64,000 nucleotides of DNA, taken from assembly GCF_014270035.1 (NCBI RefSeq), contig NZ_JACNEP010000005.1, positions 1 through 64,000 on the forward strand, given 5' to 3'. The DNA is from Neptunicella marina. GTDB taxonomy: Bacteria > Pseudomonadota > Gammaproteobacteria > Enterobacterales > Alteromonadaceae. The notes under the pieces are model-generated. The model was not told the DNA's origin. It did not search any database and saw only the letters and a list, made by a program, of their open reading frames with translations. Below, piece by piece: positions 16,138 through 25,257 of this stretch (position 1 is its first letter; each line of letters opens with the position of its first letter). A program made the position numbers and the translations under genes.

Positions 16138-19100
16138 GTGAACGTGACCCACAAAAGACTTAGTAAGATCTCACAAGGTATTAAATATGCCCTGTGTTTA
16201 GGAACCGCCGGTACCGCAGCGTTTTTGCCTGCATTTGCCAATGCACAGGAAGCAACTGCGGCAGAAAACGAAGTTGAAGTCATTCAAATCAGTGGTATTC
16301 GTGGCAGTACGCAGGCCAGTATTAACGCCAAGCGTTTTGCCGCTTCTCAATTAGATGGCATCGCCGCAGAAGACATCGGTAAATTACCGGATGTTACGAT
16401 TGCCGATTCTTTACAACGTATTTCCGGTGTGCAAATTGAACGTACCGCCGGTGAAGGTGGCCCGGTACAAATTCGTGGTCTGCCTCAGGTTGATACCACC
16501 ATGAATGGTGAAGTGTTTCTAAGCGCGACCACCATCGATTCATCGGGTGCAGATTTCGGTGACTTGCCTTCACAATTATTTTCCGGTGTAGACGTATATA
16601 AATCGGCCGAGGCCAAATACACCGCTGCCGGTATTTCAGGTGCCATTGATTTAAAAACCCGTCGTCCTTTCGATTTAGATGAAGGTTTAACCTTGTCTGG
16701 CGGTGCCGAAGTAACACGCGGTTCAATCAGTCAGGAAACGGACCCCACCGTCCATGGCCTGATTAGCTACAACTCAGGAAAATTAGGTATTTTATTCGGT
16801 GCAGTAAGCACCGATGTAAATCTGGCAACCGATTACAATGGTTATTTCGATACGTCTGAAAACGGCGGCATCGGTGCAGCTAATAACAACTTCACATGGG
16901 GACCTAATTCACGTGGTGAAGAAATCCGTCACGTGGTGCCCCAGGGTTTTGCTGCTTTCAATAAAGAAGAAGAGCGTAAACGTAATGCCGTGCAAATTTC
17001 AGCACAGGCTGATTTAGGTGAGGGCTTCTTACTTACCGCAGATTACTTCTACACCAATCAGGATCGTTTCAACAACCGTCGTGGTTTTTCTCAAAACAAC
17101 CGTTGGTACACCTTTAACGAATATGCATGGCCAACTGAAAATGGCTGGACTGGTGACAGCTTCACCGATGTAAATGGCGAAGCATGGGGTGGTGTAAACG
17201 CCTTTGTATTAACACCATGGCGTATGCAGTCATTCACTCAGGTGAATATTAACGAGGAAACCTCACATAATTTCAACCTGCAACTGGATTATGACAATGG
17301 TGGTGCATTAACGGGTCAGGTACGTATGACTCGCGCCCGCGCAACGGCAACCATGCGTCACGGTTACGGTGAAGGCGATATGTTAAGTATCGATCAGGGT
17401 ACTTTAGTAACCGGTCCGGGCCAGTTTGCTCAGCCTGAATACTGTACTCACGGTGAGGATATTGTGGGTGATCAGGGCGGCTGTTACGCACAATTTGCAC
17501 CAGGCGGCATTCAGGACAGTGACTTCCTGTTAACTTACGATGCATCCGGCGCACATCCGGTATTTAGCGGTTTTGACCAGATGGTTAATGGCGGTAAAGG
17601 CCAGCGTAGTGTTGCTGATTATATGGCTGATCTGGATTCTTACCACATCGGTGCGTTTTCCTCTGAAGGCAATACCGATGACAGAGGTGAGATCAATACA
17701 TTCAGCACTAAATGGAACTACCGTTTAGATGGCGACAGCATTGTTACCAGTATTGATTTTGGTGTGCGTTCTTTAGAACGTATGGTAGATCATGACCAGT
17801 TCTCTTACACCTCAGAGTTTGGTAACGGCTGTGATATCGCTCAATGGAAAGCGGTGGATCAGTATTACACAACTGACACCTGTGAAGGCGTTGATGGTGC
17901 GGGTGAATACCTGACTGAAGATGTAGGTGACTTAACTGCTGGTAGCTGGGTGCCTTATACCCTTTTACCTCCTACACGTTTAGATGAACATACAACTGTG
18001 TCATGGCAGACCGATTTTGGCAGTGTTAAAGGTATTCCTGGCGTGTGGTCAATTGATCCGGAAAACTTCCGGGATCCACGTCAATGGCATCTGGATACTT
18101 TCGGTAATGTACAACGTACCGAAAACGGTGGTGCCACTTATGATGTATCACTGGAAGAGCTGAACTATTTTGCCCAGGTTAACTTCGAGGTAGGTGAATT
18201 AAGCGGTAACATCGGCATGAAAGTTATCGAAACCGACCTGTACGTTAAACAAAATCTGGTTGGCGCCAGCTTACCACACAGTGGTTTAGGTCCGGATACA
18301 GGTGATGTGGTTACCGAACGTAGTTACACCGATTACCTGCCGTCTGTGAACCTGGCGTATAACGCCACTCAGGATGTGATTTTACGTGCAGCATATTCTA
18401 AAAATATGCAGGCACTGAATCTGGCAAGCTGGGGTGGTGGTAAAACCGTAGGTCGTACAATCAATGGTGAGTGTGACTGTTTACGTGTTGTAAACGGTAC
18501 CTTAACGGGTAACCCGGGCCTGAACCCATGGCGTTCAGAGAACGTATCAGTATCAGCTGAATGGTATACCGGTGAAGCATCCATGGCTTATCTGGCAACC
18601 TACAAAATTGATATTGAGAGCTTTGCAACCAGCGGTGTTGTCATGATCGACGAACCGGATACAGATGGTATCCGCCGTGGTCCATGGCCATTCACTACTC
18701 AGGTTCAGGGCGAAGGTGGTAGCGTTAAAGGCTACGAAGTTGGTGCAAAAGTCGCCTTTAGTGACTTTATGGATACCGCATTCCTGAACAATATGGGTAT
18801 TGATGCCAACTACACATACACCGACAGCTCACAACAGAACAAAGATGTATTTGGTGATGACCTGCCATTTGTTGGTATGTCAAAAGACACATACAACTTA
18901 GTGGTTTGGTATGAACAGGATGAGTTTTCTGCTCGTATCGCGTGGAACTCTCGTAGCCCACGTTTAATTACCACGGGTACTGTTGATGCGGTAGGTGGTC
19001 AGTCACTGTATCAGGATGATTATTCACAACTTGATATCAGCGTGAACTACAACCTGAACGATAACATCAGTTTCTATATCAATGGCTCGAACATTACGGA

Positions 19101-19197
19101 AGAAATTCAACAAACTTATCTGGAATTTAAAGACCAGAAAGCCTTCCAAAACGAGTATGAAGCACGCTGGACTGTTGGTACACGCGTAACCTTCTAA
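16138..19197 (+). CDS. TonB-dependent receptor for chitin sugars
   Basis: A large outer-membrane receptor (1019 residues, GTG start) with a signal peptide ending near residue 36 (AFANAQEA). The plug has VIQISGIRGSTQASINAKRF, then IGKLPDVTIADSLQRISGVQ (about 79-98) and VQIRGLPQVDT; a large barrel ends in Phe (VGTRVTF). The IGKLPD plug signature marks the carbohydrate-type TonB receptors of Alteromonadales and Xanthomonadales. Two NagR operators precede it, so the substrate is likely chitooligosaccharides or GlcNAc. It is followed by its own terminator. Confidence 0.9.
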   Translation: MNVTHKRLSKISQGIKYALCLGTAGTAAFLPAFANAQEATAAENEVEVIQISGIRGSTQASINAKRFAASQLDGIAAEDIGKLPDVTIADSLQRISGVQIERTAGEGGPVQIRGLPQVDTTMNGEVFLSATTIDSSGADFGDLPSQLFSGVDVYKSAEAKYTAAGISGAIDLKTRRPFDLDEGLTLSGGAEVTRGSISQETDPTVHGLISYNSGKLGILFGAVSTDVNLATDYNGYFDTSENGGIGAANNNFTWGPNSRGEEIRHVVPQGFAAFNKEEERKRNAVQISAQADLGEGFLLTADYFYTNQDRFNNRRGFSQNNRWYTFNEYAWPTENGWTGDSFTDVNGEAWGGVNAFVLTPWRMQSFTQVNINEETSHNFNLQLDYDNGGALTGQVRMTRARATATMRHGYGEGDMLSIDQGTLVTGPGQFAQPEYCTHGEDIVGDQGGCYAQFAPGGIQDSDFLLTYDASGAHPVFSGFDQMVNGGKGQRSVADYMADLDSYHIGAFSSEGNTDDRGEINTFSTKWNYRLDGDSIVTSIDFGVRSLERMVDHDQFSYTSEFGNGCDIAQWKAVDQYYTTDTCEGVDGAGEYLTEDVGDLTAGSWVPYTLLPPTRLDEHTTVSWQTDFGSVKGIPGVWSIDPENFRDPRQWHLDTFGNVQRTENGGATYDVSLEELNYFAQVNFEVGELSGNIGMKVIETDLYVKQNLVGASLPHSGLGPDTGDVVTERSYTDYLPSVNLAYNATQDVILRAAYSKNMQALNLASWGGGKTVGRTINGECDCLRVVNGTLTGNPGLNPWRSENVSVSAEWYTGEASMAYLATYKIDIESFATSGVVMIDEPDTDGIRRGPWPFTTQVQGEGGSVKGYEVGAKVAFSDFMDTAFLNNMGIDANYTYTDSSQQNKDVFGDDLPFVGMSKDTYNLVVWYEQDEFSARIAWNSRSPRLITTGTVDAVGGQSLYQDDYSQLDISVNYNLNDNISFYINGSNITEEIQQTYLEFKDQKAFQNEYEARWTVGTRVTF

Positions 19198-19247
19198 GTA
19201 ACCTTTGTTGTCTCGTTAAGTCTTTTTGGCTTAACTCCCTGAAAAAT

Positions 19248-19274
19248 CGCCACAAGGACTGTGGCGTTTTTTTT
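19248..19274 (+). terminator. Terminator after the nag TonB receptor
   Basis: CGCCAC and GTGGCG pair around AAGGACT, followed by eight T residues. It separates the receptor from the first halogenase gene, though some read-through is possible since no other promoter operator is seen between them. Confidence 0.85.
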
Positions 19275-19378
19275 AGCTGAAACAGCAACAGTTAAGCCGT
19301 TGTAATTGAGTGACGACACAGGTACTTTGCTGTTATCTGCTAAGTGTGAACAAAAAGCTAATTAATAAAAACAACACC

Positions 19379-20914
19379 ATGGCTCATATCAAACATCCCG
19401 TAAAAACCATAGTAATTGCTGGCGGTGGCACCGCAGGCTGGATGACAGCCGCAACGCTGGCACATCATTTTTCTAAAGATCAAAAGGTGAAAATCACGCT
19501 GGTCGAATCAAGCCAGATCGGCACCATTGGTGTGGGTGAAGCAACTATTCCAACCCTCAGGCGTTTTTATGCCCGTTTGGGTCTATCCGATATTGATGTG
19601 ATCAAAGCCACTCAGGCAACCTGCAAACTGGGTATTGAATTTCAGGACTGGCATCAACCGGGTAGTCATTTTGTGCATCCTTTTGGTTTATTTGGTCAAC
19701 CGGGTAATAACATTCCTTTCCATCACTATTGGTTAAAACAACGTCAGACAGGTGATACCACCCCCTTATCTGAATATTCACTGGGTGTAATGCTGGCCGA
19801 ACACGACAAATTTTGTATGCCCTCGCCCAAGCCAGCAGAACCCTGGATGATATTTGACTGGGCGCTGCATTTTGATGCGGGTTTATTTGCCGAACTTATG
19901 CAAAAAACCGCTCAGCAACACGGGGTTGAATGGATAGATGCCAAAATCGAACAGGTTTGCCTGAATCAGCAATCTGGCAATATCGACTCCCTGCAACTGG
20001 ATAACCAGCAGCCATTAACAGCGGATTTGTTTATCGACTGCTCCGGTTTTCGTTCACTGTTATTGGGCGACGCACTTAAAGTAGGTTATCAGAGCTGGCA
20101 ACAATGGTTGTTATGCGATAAAGCCGTTGCAGTGCAAAGCGAATTAACTGAAGAACCCATTCCACGCACCATTGCCAAAGCTCAGACGGCAGGCTGGCAA
20201 TGGCGTATACCCTTGCAACAACGCTGTGGTAACGGCCATGTATATAGCAGCCAGTACACAGATACCGACATTGCAACCGAAACCCTGCTTAAACATATCC
20301 CGGAAAAAACCTTACACCAGCCGCGACATTTCAGTTTTACCCCGGGCAGACGTGATCAGGCCTGGGTCAAAAATTGTGTGGCAATTGGATTGTCATCCGG
20401 CTTTCTGGAACCGCTGGAAAGTACCAGTATTGCACTGATCGAAACCGCCATTGAGAAATTATTGCTAACGTTTGATCAGCCACAAAATGCGTTTTTCGAT
20501 GACAGCAAAGTCGAACGATTTAATCAGGTCACGGCCACGGAATACGAGCGCGTACGCGATTTTATTATTTTGCATTACAAACTTAATCAACGCGAAGGTG
20601 AGATGTGGCGCTATTGCCGTGAGATGGACATTCCCGATAGTCTGTCCGGTAAAATGCAGCAGTTTAAATCACAGGGTGACATTCCACGTTTACCCTGGGA
20701 AATTTTTGGTGCCGACAGCTGGCTGGCTATTTATAACGGCATGCAATTCTGGCCACAAAAATACAATGCAGGTGTAGATAAATTAGACACCGGCTTTTTA
20801 CATAAGACCCTGGGTGAGATGCATCAGAAAATTCAGCGGGCTGTGTCGTCCGTTCCACCGCATAGCGCTTTTTTGCAACGCTTCTGCGATTATCAGCCTA
20901 AGCAGGAACATTAA
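19379..20914 (+). CDS. Flavin-dependent tryptophan-halogenase-like protein 1
   Basis: A 511-residue Trp_halogenase-family (PF04820) protein. The FAD-binding motif GGGTAGWMTAA is at residues 15-25 and IGTIGVGEATIP at 47-58. A Lys (Lys83, in ATCKLGIEFQDW) aligns with the catalytic Lys79 of PrnA/RebH. The diagnostic WxWxIP motif is present as GWQWRIPLQ. All halogenase hallmarks are kept, yet the true substrate is unknown. The ATG at 19379 begins the conserved region, so the GTG at 19310 is less likely. It overlaps halogenase 2 by one base, so the two are probably co-translated. A flavin reductase partner is not in the window. Confidence 0.88.
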   Translation: MAHIKHPVKTIVIAGGGTAGWMTAATLAHHFSKDQKVKITLVESSQIGTIGVGEATIPTLRRFYARLGLSDIDVIKATQATCKLGIEFQDWHQPGSHFVHPFGLFGQPGNNIPFHHYWLKQRQTGDTTPLSEYSLGVMLAEHDKFCMPSPKPAEPWMIFDWALHFDAGLFAELMQKTAQQHGVEWIDAKIEQVCLNQQSGNIDSLQLDNQQPLTADLFIDCSGFRSLLLGDALKVGYQSWQQWLLCDKAVAVQSELTEEPIPRTIAKAQTAGWQWRIPLQQRCGNGHVYSSQYTDTDIATETLLKHIPEKTLHQPRHFSFTPGRRDQAWVKNCVAIGLSSGFLEPLESTSIALIETAIEKLLLTFDQPQNAFFDDSKVERFNQVTATEYERVRDFIILHYKLNQREGEMWRYCREMDIPDSLSGKMQQFKSQGDIPRLPWEIFGADSWLAIYNGMQFWPQKYNAGVDKLDTGFLHKTLGEMHQKIQRAVSSVPPHSAFLQRFCDYQPKQEH

Positions 20915-22431
20915 TGACACAGCAATCGAATAACATTCAGCAATTTCTAATTGTTGGCGGTGGCACCGCCGGCTGGTTAGCCGTCGCAACCCTAAGTAAT
21001 ATTTTACAGAATGCGGATTGCCAAATAACCCTGGTTGAATCTAACGACATAGGCACCATTGGCGTGGGTGAAGCGACAATCCCTCCCCTGTTAGACGCGA
21101 TCCGCGCTTTAGGTATCGACGAAGCGGACTTTATCCGCAAAACCCAGGCGACCTTCAAGTGGGGAATTCAGTTTAGAGACTGGCTGCAAAAAGGCAGTGA
21201 CTATTTTCACCCCTTTGGCGCATTAGGCCGCCGCATTGATGGCCATGAGTTTTATCAGGTGTGGTTAAAGTGTCGCGCAGAGGGTGATAATACGCCACTC
21301 ATGGCGCACTCGGTCGAAGCTGAACTGTGCACACAACAACGTTTTTTTGAACCTTTTAATGCCGCCAATACCCCTTTAGCCAGTGCACAATACGCACTGC
21401 ATTTAGATTCAGGATTAGTCGCTAACTATTTACGTGATTTTGCCATTGCCCGTGGGGTGCAGCGTATTGAAGGCACGGTGAGTCAGGTACATCAACATCA
21501 AAATGGTGATATCGCATCGGTGTCCTTAATCGACGGACAACAACTAAGCGCCCAGTTTTTTATTGATTGTTCTGGTTTTCGTGGACTCTTAATCGAACAA
21601 ACGCTTAACGCCGGTTATCACGACTGGTCTGCCTATTTGCCCTGTAACCGCGCGGTGACAGTACAAAGCCAGAACGTGCATGATGCCCTGCCCTATACCA
21701 TTGCCACAGCACGTGAAAGTGGCTGGACCTGGCAAATTCCGTTGCAACATCGCACCGGCAACGGCTATGTATTTTGCGACCAGTTTTGCGACGACCAAAC
21801 CGCTACCGACACATTACTAAATGCAGTTGAAGGTGAGGTCATTTCAACACCCCGTATCATCCCGTTTACCACTGGCATGCGTAAACAATGCTGGTTTAAA
21901 AACTGTTTGGCTCTGGGACTGGCGCAAGGGTTTCTGGAGCCGCTGGAGTCTACCGCTATTCATTTGGTCAGTAAAACACTGGCCTTGTTTGTACGTTATT
22001 TTCCGTCTTTATCGGATAACCAGTTTTTACAGCAGGAATTTAACCGCAAAGTGGAACTGGATTATCTGGAAATCCGCGATTTTCTGATCCTGCACTATTG
22101 CACCACTAAACGCAGTGACACTGCGTTTTGGCAACACTGCGCCAACATGCCAATTCCCGACTCATTGCAATACAAAATCGAATTATTTAAACAGGCCGGG
22201 AATTTAGTGCATCAGGATGAGGCACTGTTTCAGTCCTCCAGCTGGTATGCCATTTTCACTGGCATGCAGGTTTTCCCGCAGCGCTATAATCCGACGCTGG
22301 ATGCGTTAAACAGCCAAAAACTGCAACAATCGCTGGCAGCTGGTGCCAATGCAATTAAACAAGCGGTAAGCAAACAACCTGCGCATATGGAATTTATCCG
22401 CCAGTACTGCGCAGCGCCTAACCCCGGGTGA
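20914..22431 (+). CDS. Flavin-dependent tryptophan-halogenase-like protein 2
   Basis: A 505-residue paralogue of the preceding gene, starting at the overlapping TAATG. It keeps GGGTAGWLAVA (15-25), IGTIGVGEATIPPL, the candidate catalytic lysine Lys82 (ATFKWGIQFRDW), the WxWxIP motif (GWTWQIPLQHR) and the C-terminal LGLAQGFLEPLESTAIHLV block found in the family. It differs from its neighbours around Lys82, with Trp instead of Leu following, and ends in a distinct tail. It converges with halogenase 3, 20 bases away. Cytoplasmic; substrate unknown. Confidence 0.88.
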   Translation: MTQQSNNIQQFLIVGGGTAGWLAVATLSNILQNADCQITLVESNDIGTIGVGEATIPPLLDAIRALGIDEADFIRKTQATFKWGIQFRDWLQKGSDYFHPFGALGRRIDGHEFYQVWLKCRAEGDNTPLMAHSVEAELCTQQRFFEPFNAANTPLASAQYALHLDSGLVANYLRDFAIARGVQRIEGTVSQVHQHQNGDIASVSLIDGQQLSAQFFIDCSGFRGLLIEQTLNAGYHDWSAYLPCNRAVTVQSQNVHDALPYTIATARESGWTWQIPLQHRTGNGYVFCDQFCDDQTATDTLLNAVEGEVISTPRIIPFTTGMRKQCWFKNCLALGLAQGFLEPLESTAIHLVSKTLALFVRYFPSLSDNQFLQQEFNRKVELDYLEIRDFLILHYCTTKRSDTAFWQHCANMPIPDSLQYKIELFKQAGNLVHQDEALFQSSSWYAIFTGMQVFPQRYNPTLDALNSQKLQQSLAAGANAIKQAVSKQPAHMEFIRQYCAAPNPG

Positions 22432-22451
22432 TAGGTGTATTTTGCTGAACC

Positions 22452-23957
22452 TTATTTTGATGAACAATGTTTGGCAATAAAGTCCTGATGCAACATCGCC
22501 TGACTGGCAGCGTTTTGAATTGACTGGCGCATTTGCTGTAATTTCTGCTCAATAAGATGCAGTGGCACCGCTGAAGCTCTTGGATCAACACGTTGCGCCT
22601 GCAAACCAAATCCGTGATACATGCTTAACCAACTGGCAGGTTCAAAAGAATCCTGCTGGAATTGTTGCACATAACCCCGACTACGATATAAATCGATTTT
22701 ATGTTGCAGACTATCCGGCACAACCATATCACGACAGTAACGCCAGAATTCACTGTCATCACGCTGATTGAGTTTGTAATGCAGGATCAGAAAATCACGA
22801 ATATGTTCAAGTTCCAGTCCGTGCAAACGGTTCACCTCGTCAATATCTGCCTGATTAAATCCGCTATCCGGGAAGAAGGTGAGTAATTTACTCAGTGCAG
22901 TTTGAATAAGCGAAATACTGGTACTTTCCAACGGCTCTAAAAAACCGCTTGCCAGTCCCACCGCGAAACAGTTTTTATGCCAGATTTGTTTGGTACGCCC
23001 GGGTTTAAACTGGATCAGTCTTGGCTCATGCAACGCATTGCCATCAACACTATCGATTAATAACTGTCGTGCCTGTTCATCGGGCATAAACTGACGACTA
23101 AAAATATGACCATTGCCCATACGGTGTTGCAACGGAATCCGCCATTGCCAGCCTGCCGATTCGGCAATGGTGCGGGTATAAGGTAATAACTCACCTGTTC
23201 GCTCAGTTTGCATAGCAAACGCGGCATCACATAATAACCACTGGCTCCAGTCTTCGTATTCAACCCCCAGTGATTTTTGCAAAAGCAGGCTACGAAATCC
23301 GCTGCAATCAATAAATAACTCACCGTCGATTTGCTGGCCACCCTGCAATGTCACCGATTTGATAAAACCACTGTTAGTATCACAGTTAACCTGCTCAATG
23401 GTCGCCTCAATACGTTTTACCCCTAAACCACAGGCAAAATCACGCAAATAACTGGCATAAAGACTGGCATCAAAATGATAGGCATAAGAATAATCAGCCA
23501 GCGGTGAAGGAGGATTAGGATGGGGTTGCGCAAAGCGATTTTGCGCGGCTAACGCCAGAGGAAAACTAAATTCACTGAGTTTTACATCAACACCTTGCTG
23601 CTGGGCCACATGCACATACTGATGAAAATCCACGCCTTCAATGGGCATGCCATAATCACTAAAGGGATGGAAAAACTGCGTATCTGCTGCGCGCCAGTTC
23701 TCAAACTGTACGCCCAGTTTAAAGGTGGCCTGTGTGGCTTTAATCAGCTCAACTTCATCTAAACCTAACTGGCGATTAAACTCCACAATGTTGGGAATAG
23801 TGGCCTCGCCAACACCAACGGTGCCAATATCCGCTGATTCAATCAGGAAGATGTCTGTTTGTTGCTGAGATTGCATAAACCGGGCAAGACGCGCTGCACT
23901 CATCCAGCCTGCCGTACCACCGCCTACTATTACAATTTTGTTAATCGGCTTTTGCAT
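22452..23957 (-). CDS. Flavin-dependent tryptophan-halogenase-like protein 3
   Basis: The third paralogue, 501 residues from the ATG at 23957 (MQKPINKIVIVGGGTAGW); a TTG at 23975 would add six residues. It shows the FAD motif, IGTVGVGEATIPNI, a catalytic-type Lys at about residue 80 (TFKLGVQFENW) and WxWxIP (GWQWRIPLQHR). It is transcribed away from the SMP-30 gene, and NagR operator 3 lies in the shared upstream region, 144 bases from its start. It may therefore be co-regulated with the GlcNAc genes. The true reaction is unknown; family members typically brominate or chlorinate aromatic rings such as indole. Confidence 0.88.
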   Translation of the reverse strand: MQKPINKIVIVGGGTAGWMSAARLARFMQSQQQTDIFLIESADIGTVGVGEATIPNIVEFNRQLGLDEVELIKATQATFKLGVQFENWRAADTQFFHPFSDYGMPIEGVDFHQYVHVAQQQGVDVKLSEFSFPLALAAQNRFAQPHPNPPSPLADYSYAYHFDASLYASYLRDFACGLGVKRIEATIEQVNCDTNSGFIKSVTLQGGQQIDGELFIDCSGFRSLLLQKSLGVEYEDWSQWLLCDAAFAMQTERTGELLPYTRTIAESAGWQWRIPLQHRMGNGHIFSRQFMPDEQARQLLIDSVDGNALHEPRLIQFKPGRTKQIWHKNCFAVGLASGFLEPLESTSISLIQTALSKLLTFFPDSGFNQADIDEVNRLHGLELEHIRDFLILHYKLNQRDDSEFWRYCRDMVVPDSLQHKIDLYRSRGYVQQFQQDSFEPASWLSMYHGFGLQAQRVDPRASAVPLHLIEQKLQQMRQSIQNAASQAMLHQDFIAKHCSSK

Positions 23958-24100
23958 AAAAAATTTATTATTCAATTAGTTAGTTAAGATAATAGCGGAA
24001 ATAACAGACCGTTAACGCCATGTTTGCGGCTCCACCTTAACAAACTTTTTGCTGTGTTTTTCAACAATTTGTTGCAAATCATTATACTCTTGCATAGAGT

Positions 24101-24118
24101 AATGACAACGCTGTCATT
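24101..24118. promoter_or_regulatory. NagR operator 3
   Basis: AATGACAACGCTGTCATT, the full consensus, in the region between halogenase 3 and the SMP-30 gene, 57 bases before the latter's start. It could control both divergent genes. Confidence 0.88.
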
Positions 24119-24175
24119 GTGTATTTTTTAATAAAAGCTCAATGAGAATATTTAAAACAAAGGCAAAAAAGAAAC

Positions 24176-25078
24176 ATGAACAAAACCACCTTATTCTTAG
24201 CCGGTTTGATCCTCTCCACTCAGGGCGTTAATGCCGCAATACCAGAGCAACAGGCTAAGCTGTTTGGTGAAGCGGGCCAGTTTACTAAAGGTATAGAAGG
24301 GCCTGCGGTTGACGCATCAGGTCAGTTATTTGCAGTGAACTACCAACAACAGGGCACAATTGGCCAGATAGATATCAATGGCAACGCCAGCTTATATCTG
24401 ACGTTACCGGAAGGAAGTACCGGCAACGGCATCCGTTTTGATAAATCTGGTTTTATGTATGTGGCAGATTACAGCGGCCATAATGTGCTAAAAATCGACC
24501 CCAAAGATAAAAGTATCCGTGTGCATGCGCACAATGAGGCGATGAATCAACCTAACGATATCGCCATTACCGATAACGGTGTGATTTATGCCAGCGATCC
24601 AAACTGGAAAGAAAACAGCGGCCAGCTTTGGATGGTAGCCCCGGATGGTAAAACCACCTTGCTGGAAAAAAGCATGGGAACCACCAACGGTGTGGAAGTA
24701 AGCCCGGATAATAAACGCCTTTATGTGAATGAAAGCGTGCAACGCAATGTGTGGGTTTACGATATTCAACCAGACAATACACTGGCCAATAAGCGCCTGT
24801 TTTATAAATTTGATGATCACGGCATGGATGGCATGCGTACCGATGAAATCGGCAATTTATATATTGCGCGCTACGGAGCAGGATTAGTTGTAGTCTTATC
24901 CCCAAAGGGTGAGTTAATCGAACAAATTAAACTAACCGGCCAACACCCTACCAATGTGGCGTTTGGCGGCAAAGATGGCAAACAGGTTTTTGTTACACTG
25001 CAGCAAACTCAGGTTGTGAATACCTTTCGCAGTCAATTTGCAGGCCGCAGCTATAACCTGCTGCACTCAAATGAATAA
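24176..25078 (+). CDS. Secreted SMP-30/gluconolactonase-like protein
   Basis: A 300-residue beta-propeller of the SMP-30/gluconolactonase/LRE family with a signal peptide (about 1-20, GVNAA). Family landmarks are EGPAVDASGQLFAVNY (42-57), NGIRFDKSGFMYVADYSGHN, NQPNDIAITDNGVIYASDP and TNGVEVSPDNKRLYVNES, which carry the Glu, Asn and Asp residues that normally bind the metal. Such enzymes hydrolyse sugar lactones. It sits directly under NagR operator 3, so it likely acts in the periplasm on a chitin- or GlcNAc-related compound; that substrate is inferred from context. Confidence 0.85.
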   Translation: MNKTTLFLAGLILSTQGVNAAIPEQQAKLFGEAGQFTKGIEGPAVDASGQLFAVNYQQQGTIGQIDINGNASLYLTLPEGSTGNGIRFDKSGFMYVADYSGHNVLKIDPKDKSIRVHAHNEAMNQPNDIAITDNGVIYASDPNWKENSGQLWMVAPDGKTTLLEKSMGTTNGVEVSPDNKRLYVNESVQRNVWVYDIQPDNTLANKRLFYKFDDHGMDGMRTDEIGNLYIARYGAGLVVVLSPKGELIEQIKLTGQHPTNVAFGGKDGKQVFVTLQQTQVVNTFRSQFAGRSYNLLHSNE

Positions 25079-25129
25079 AATGGGTTAGACCATAATAATG
25101 TTGCATTTAGAGCAACAATTGTTAACATG

Positions 25130-25147
25130 AATGACAACGCTGTCATT
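25130..25147. promoter_or_regulatory. NagR operator 4
   Basis: AATGACAACGCTGTCATT, the full consensus, 110 bases before the hexosaminidase start. Confidence 0.88.
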
Positions 25148-25257
25148 GTGCAAAAATAAATCAGGGGAATGCGCGCCCACTACACAATAACAGCGACCTT
25201 TATCAATAAGTTGATATCAGTGTCATTGAAACATAAAAACAAAAAGAGAGATCAACG

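Noticed and set aside
22431-22452. Terminator between halogenases 2 and 3
   Set aside because: The 20-base gap shows no stem with a T-run, so I cannot support one.
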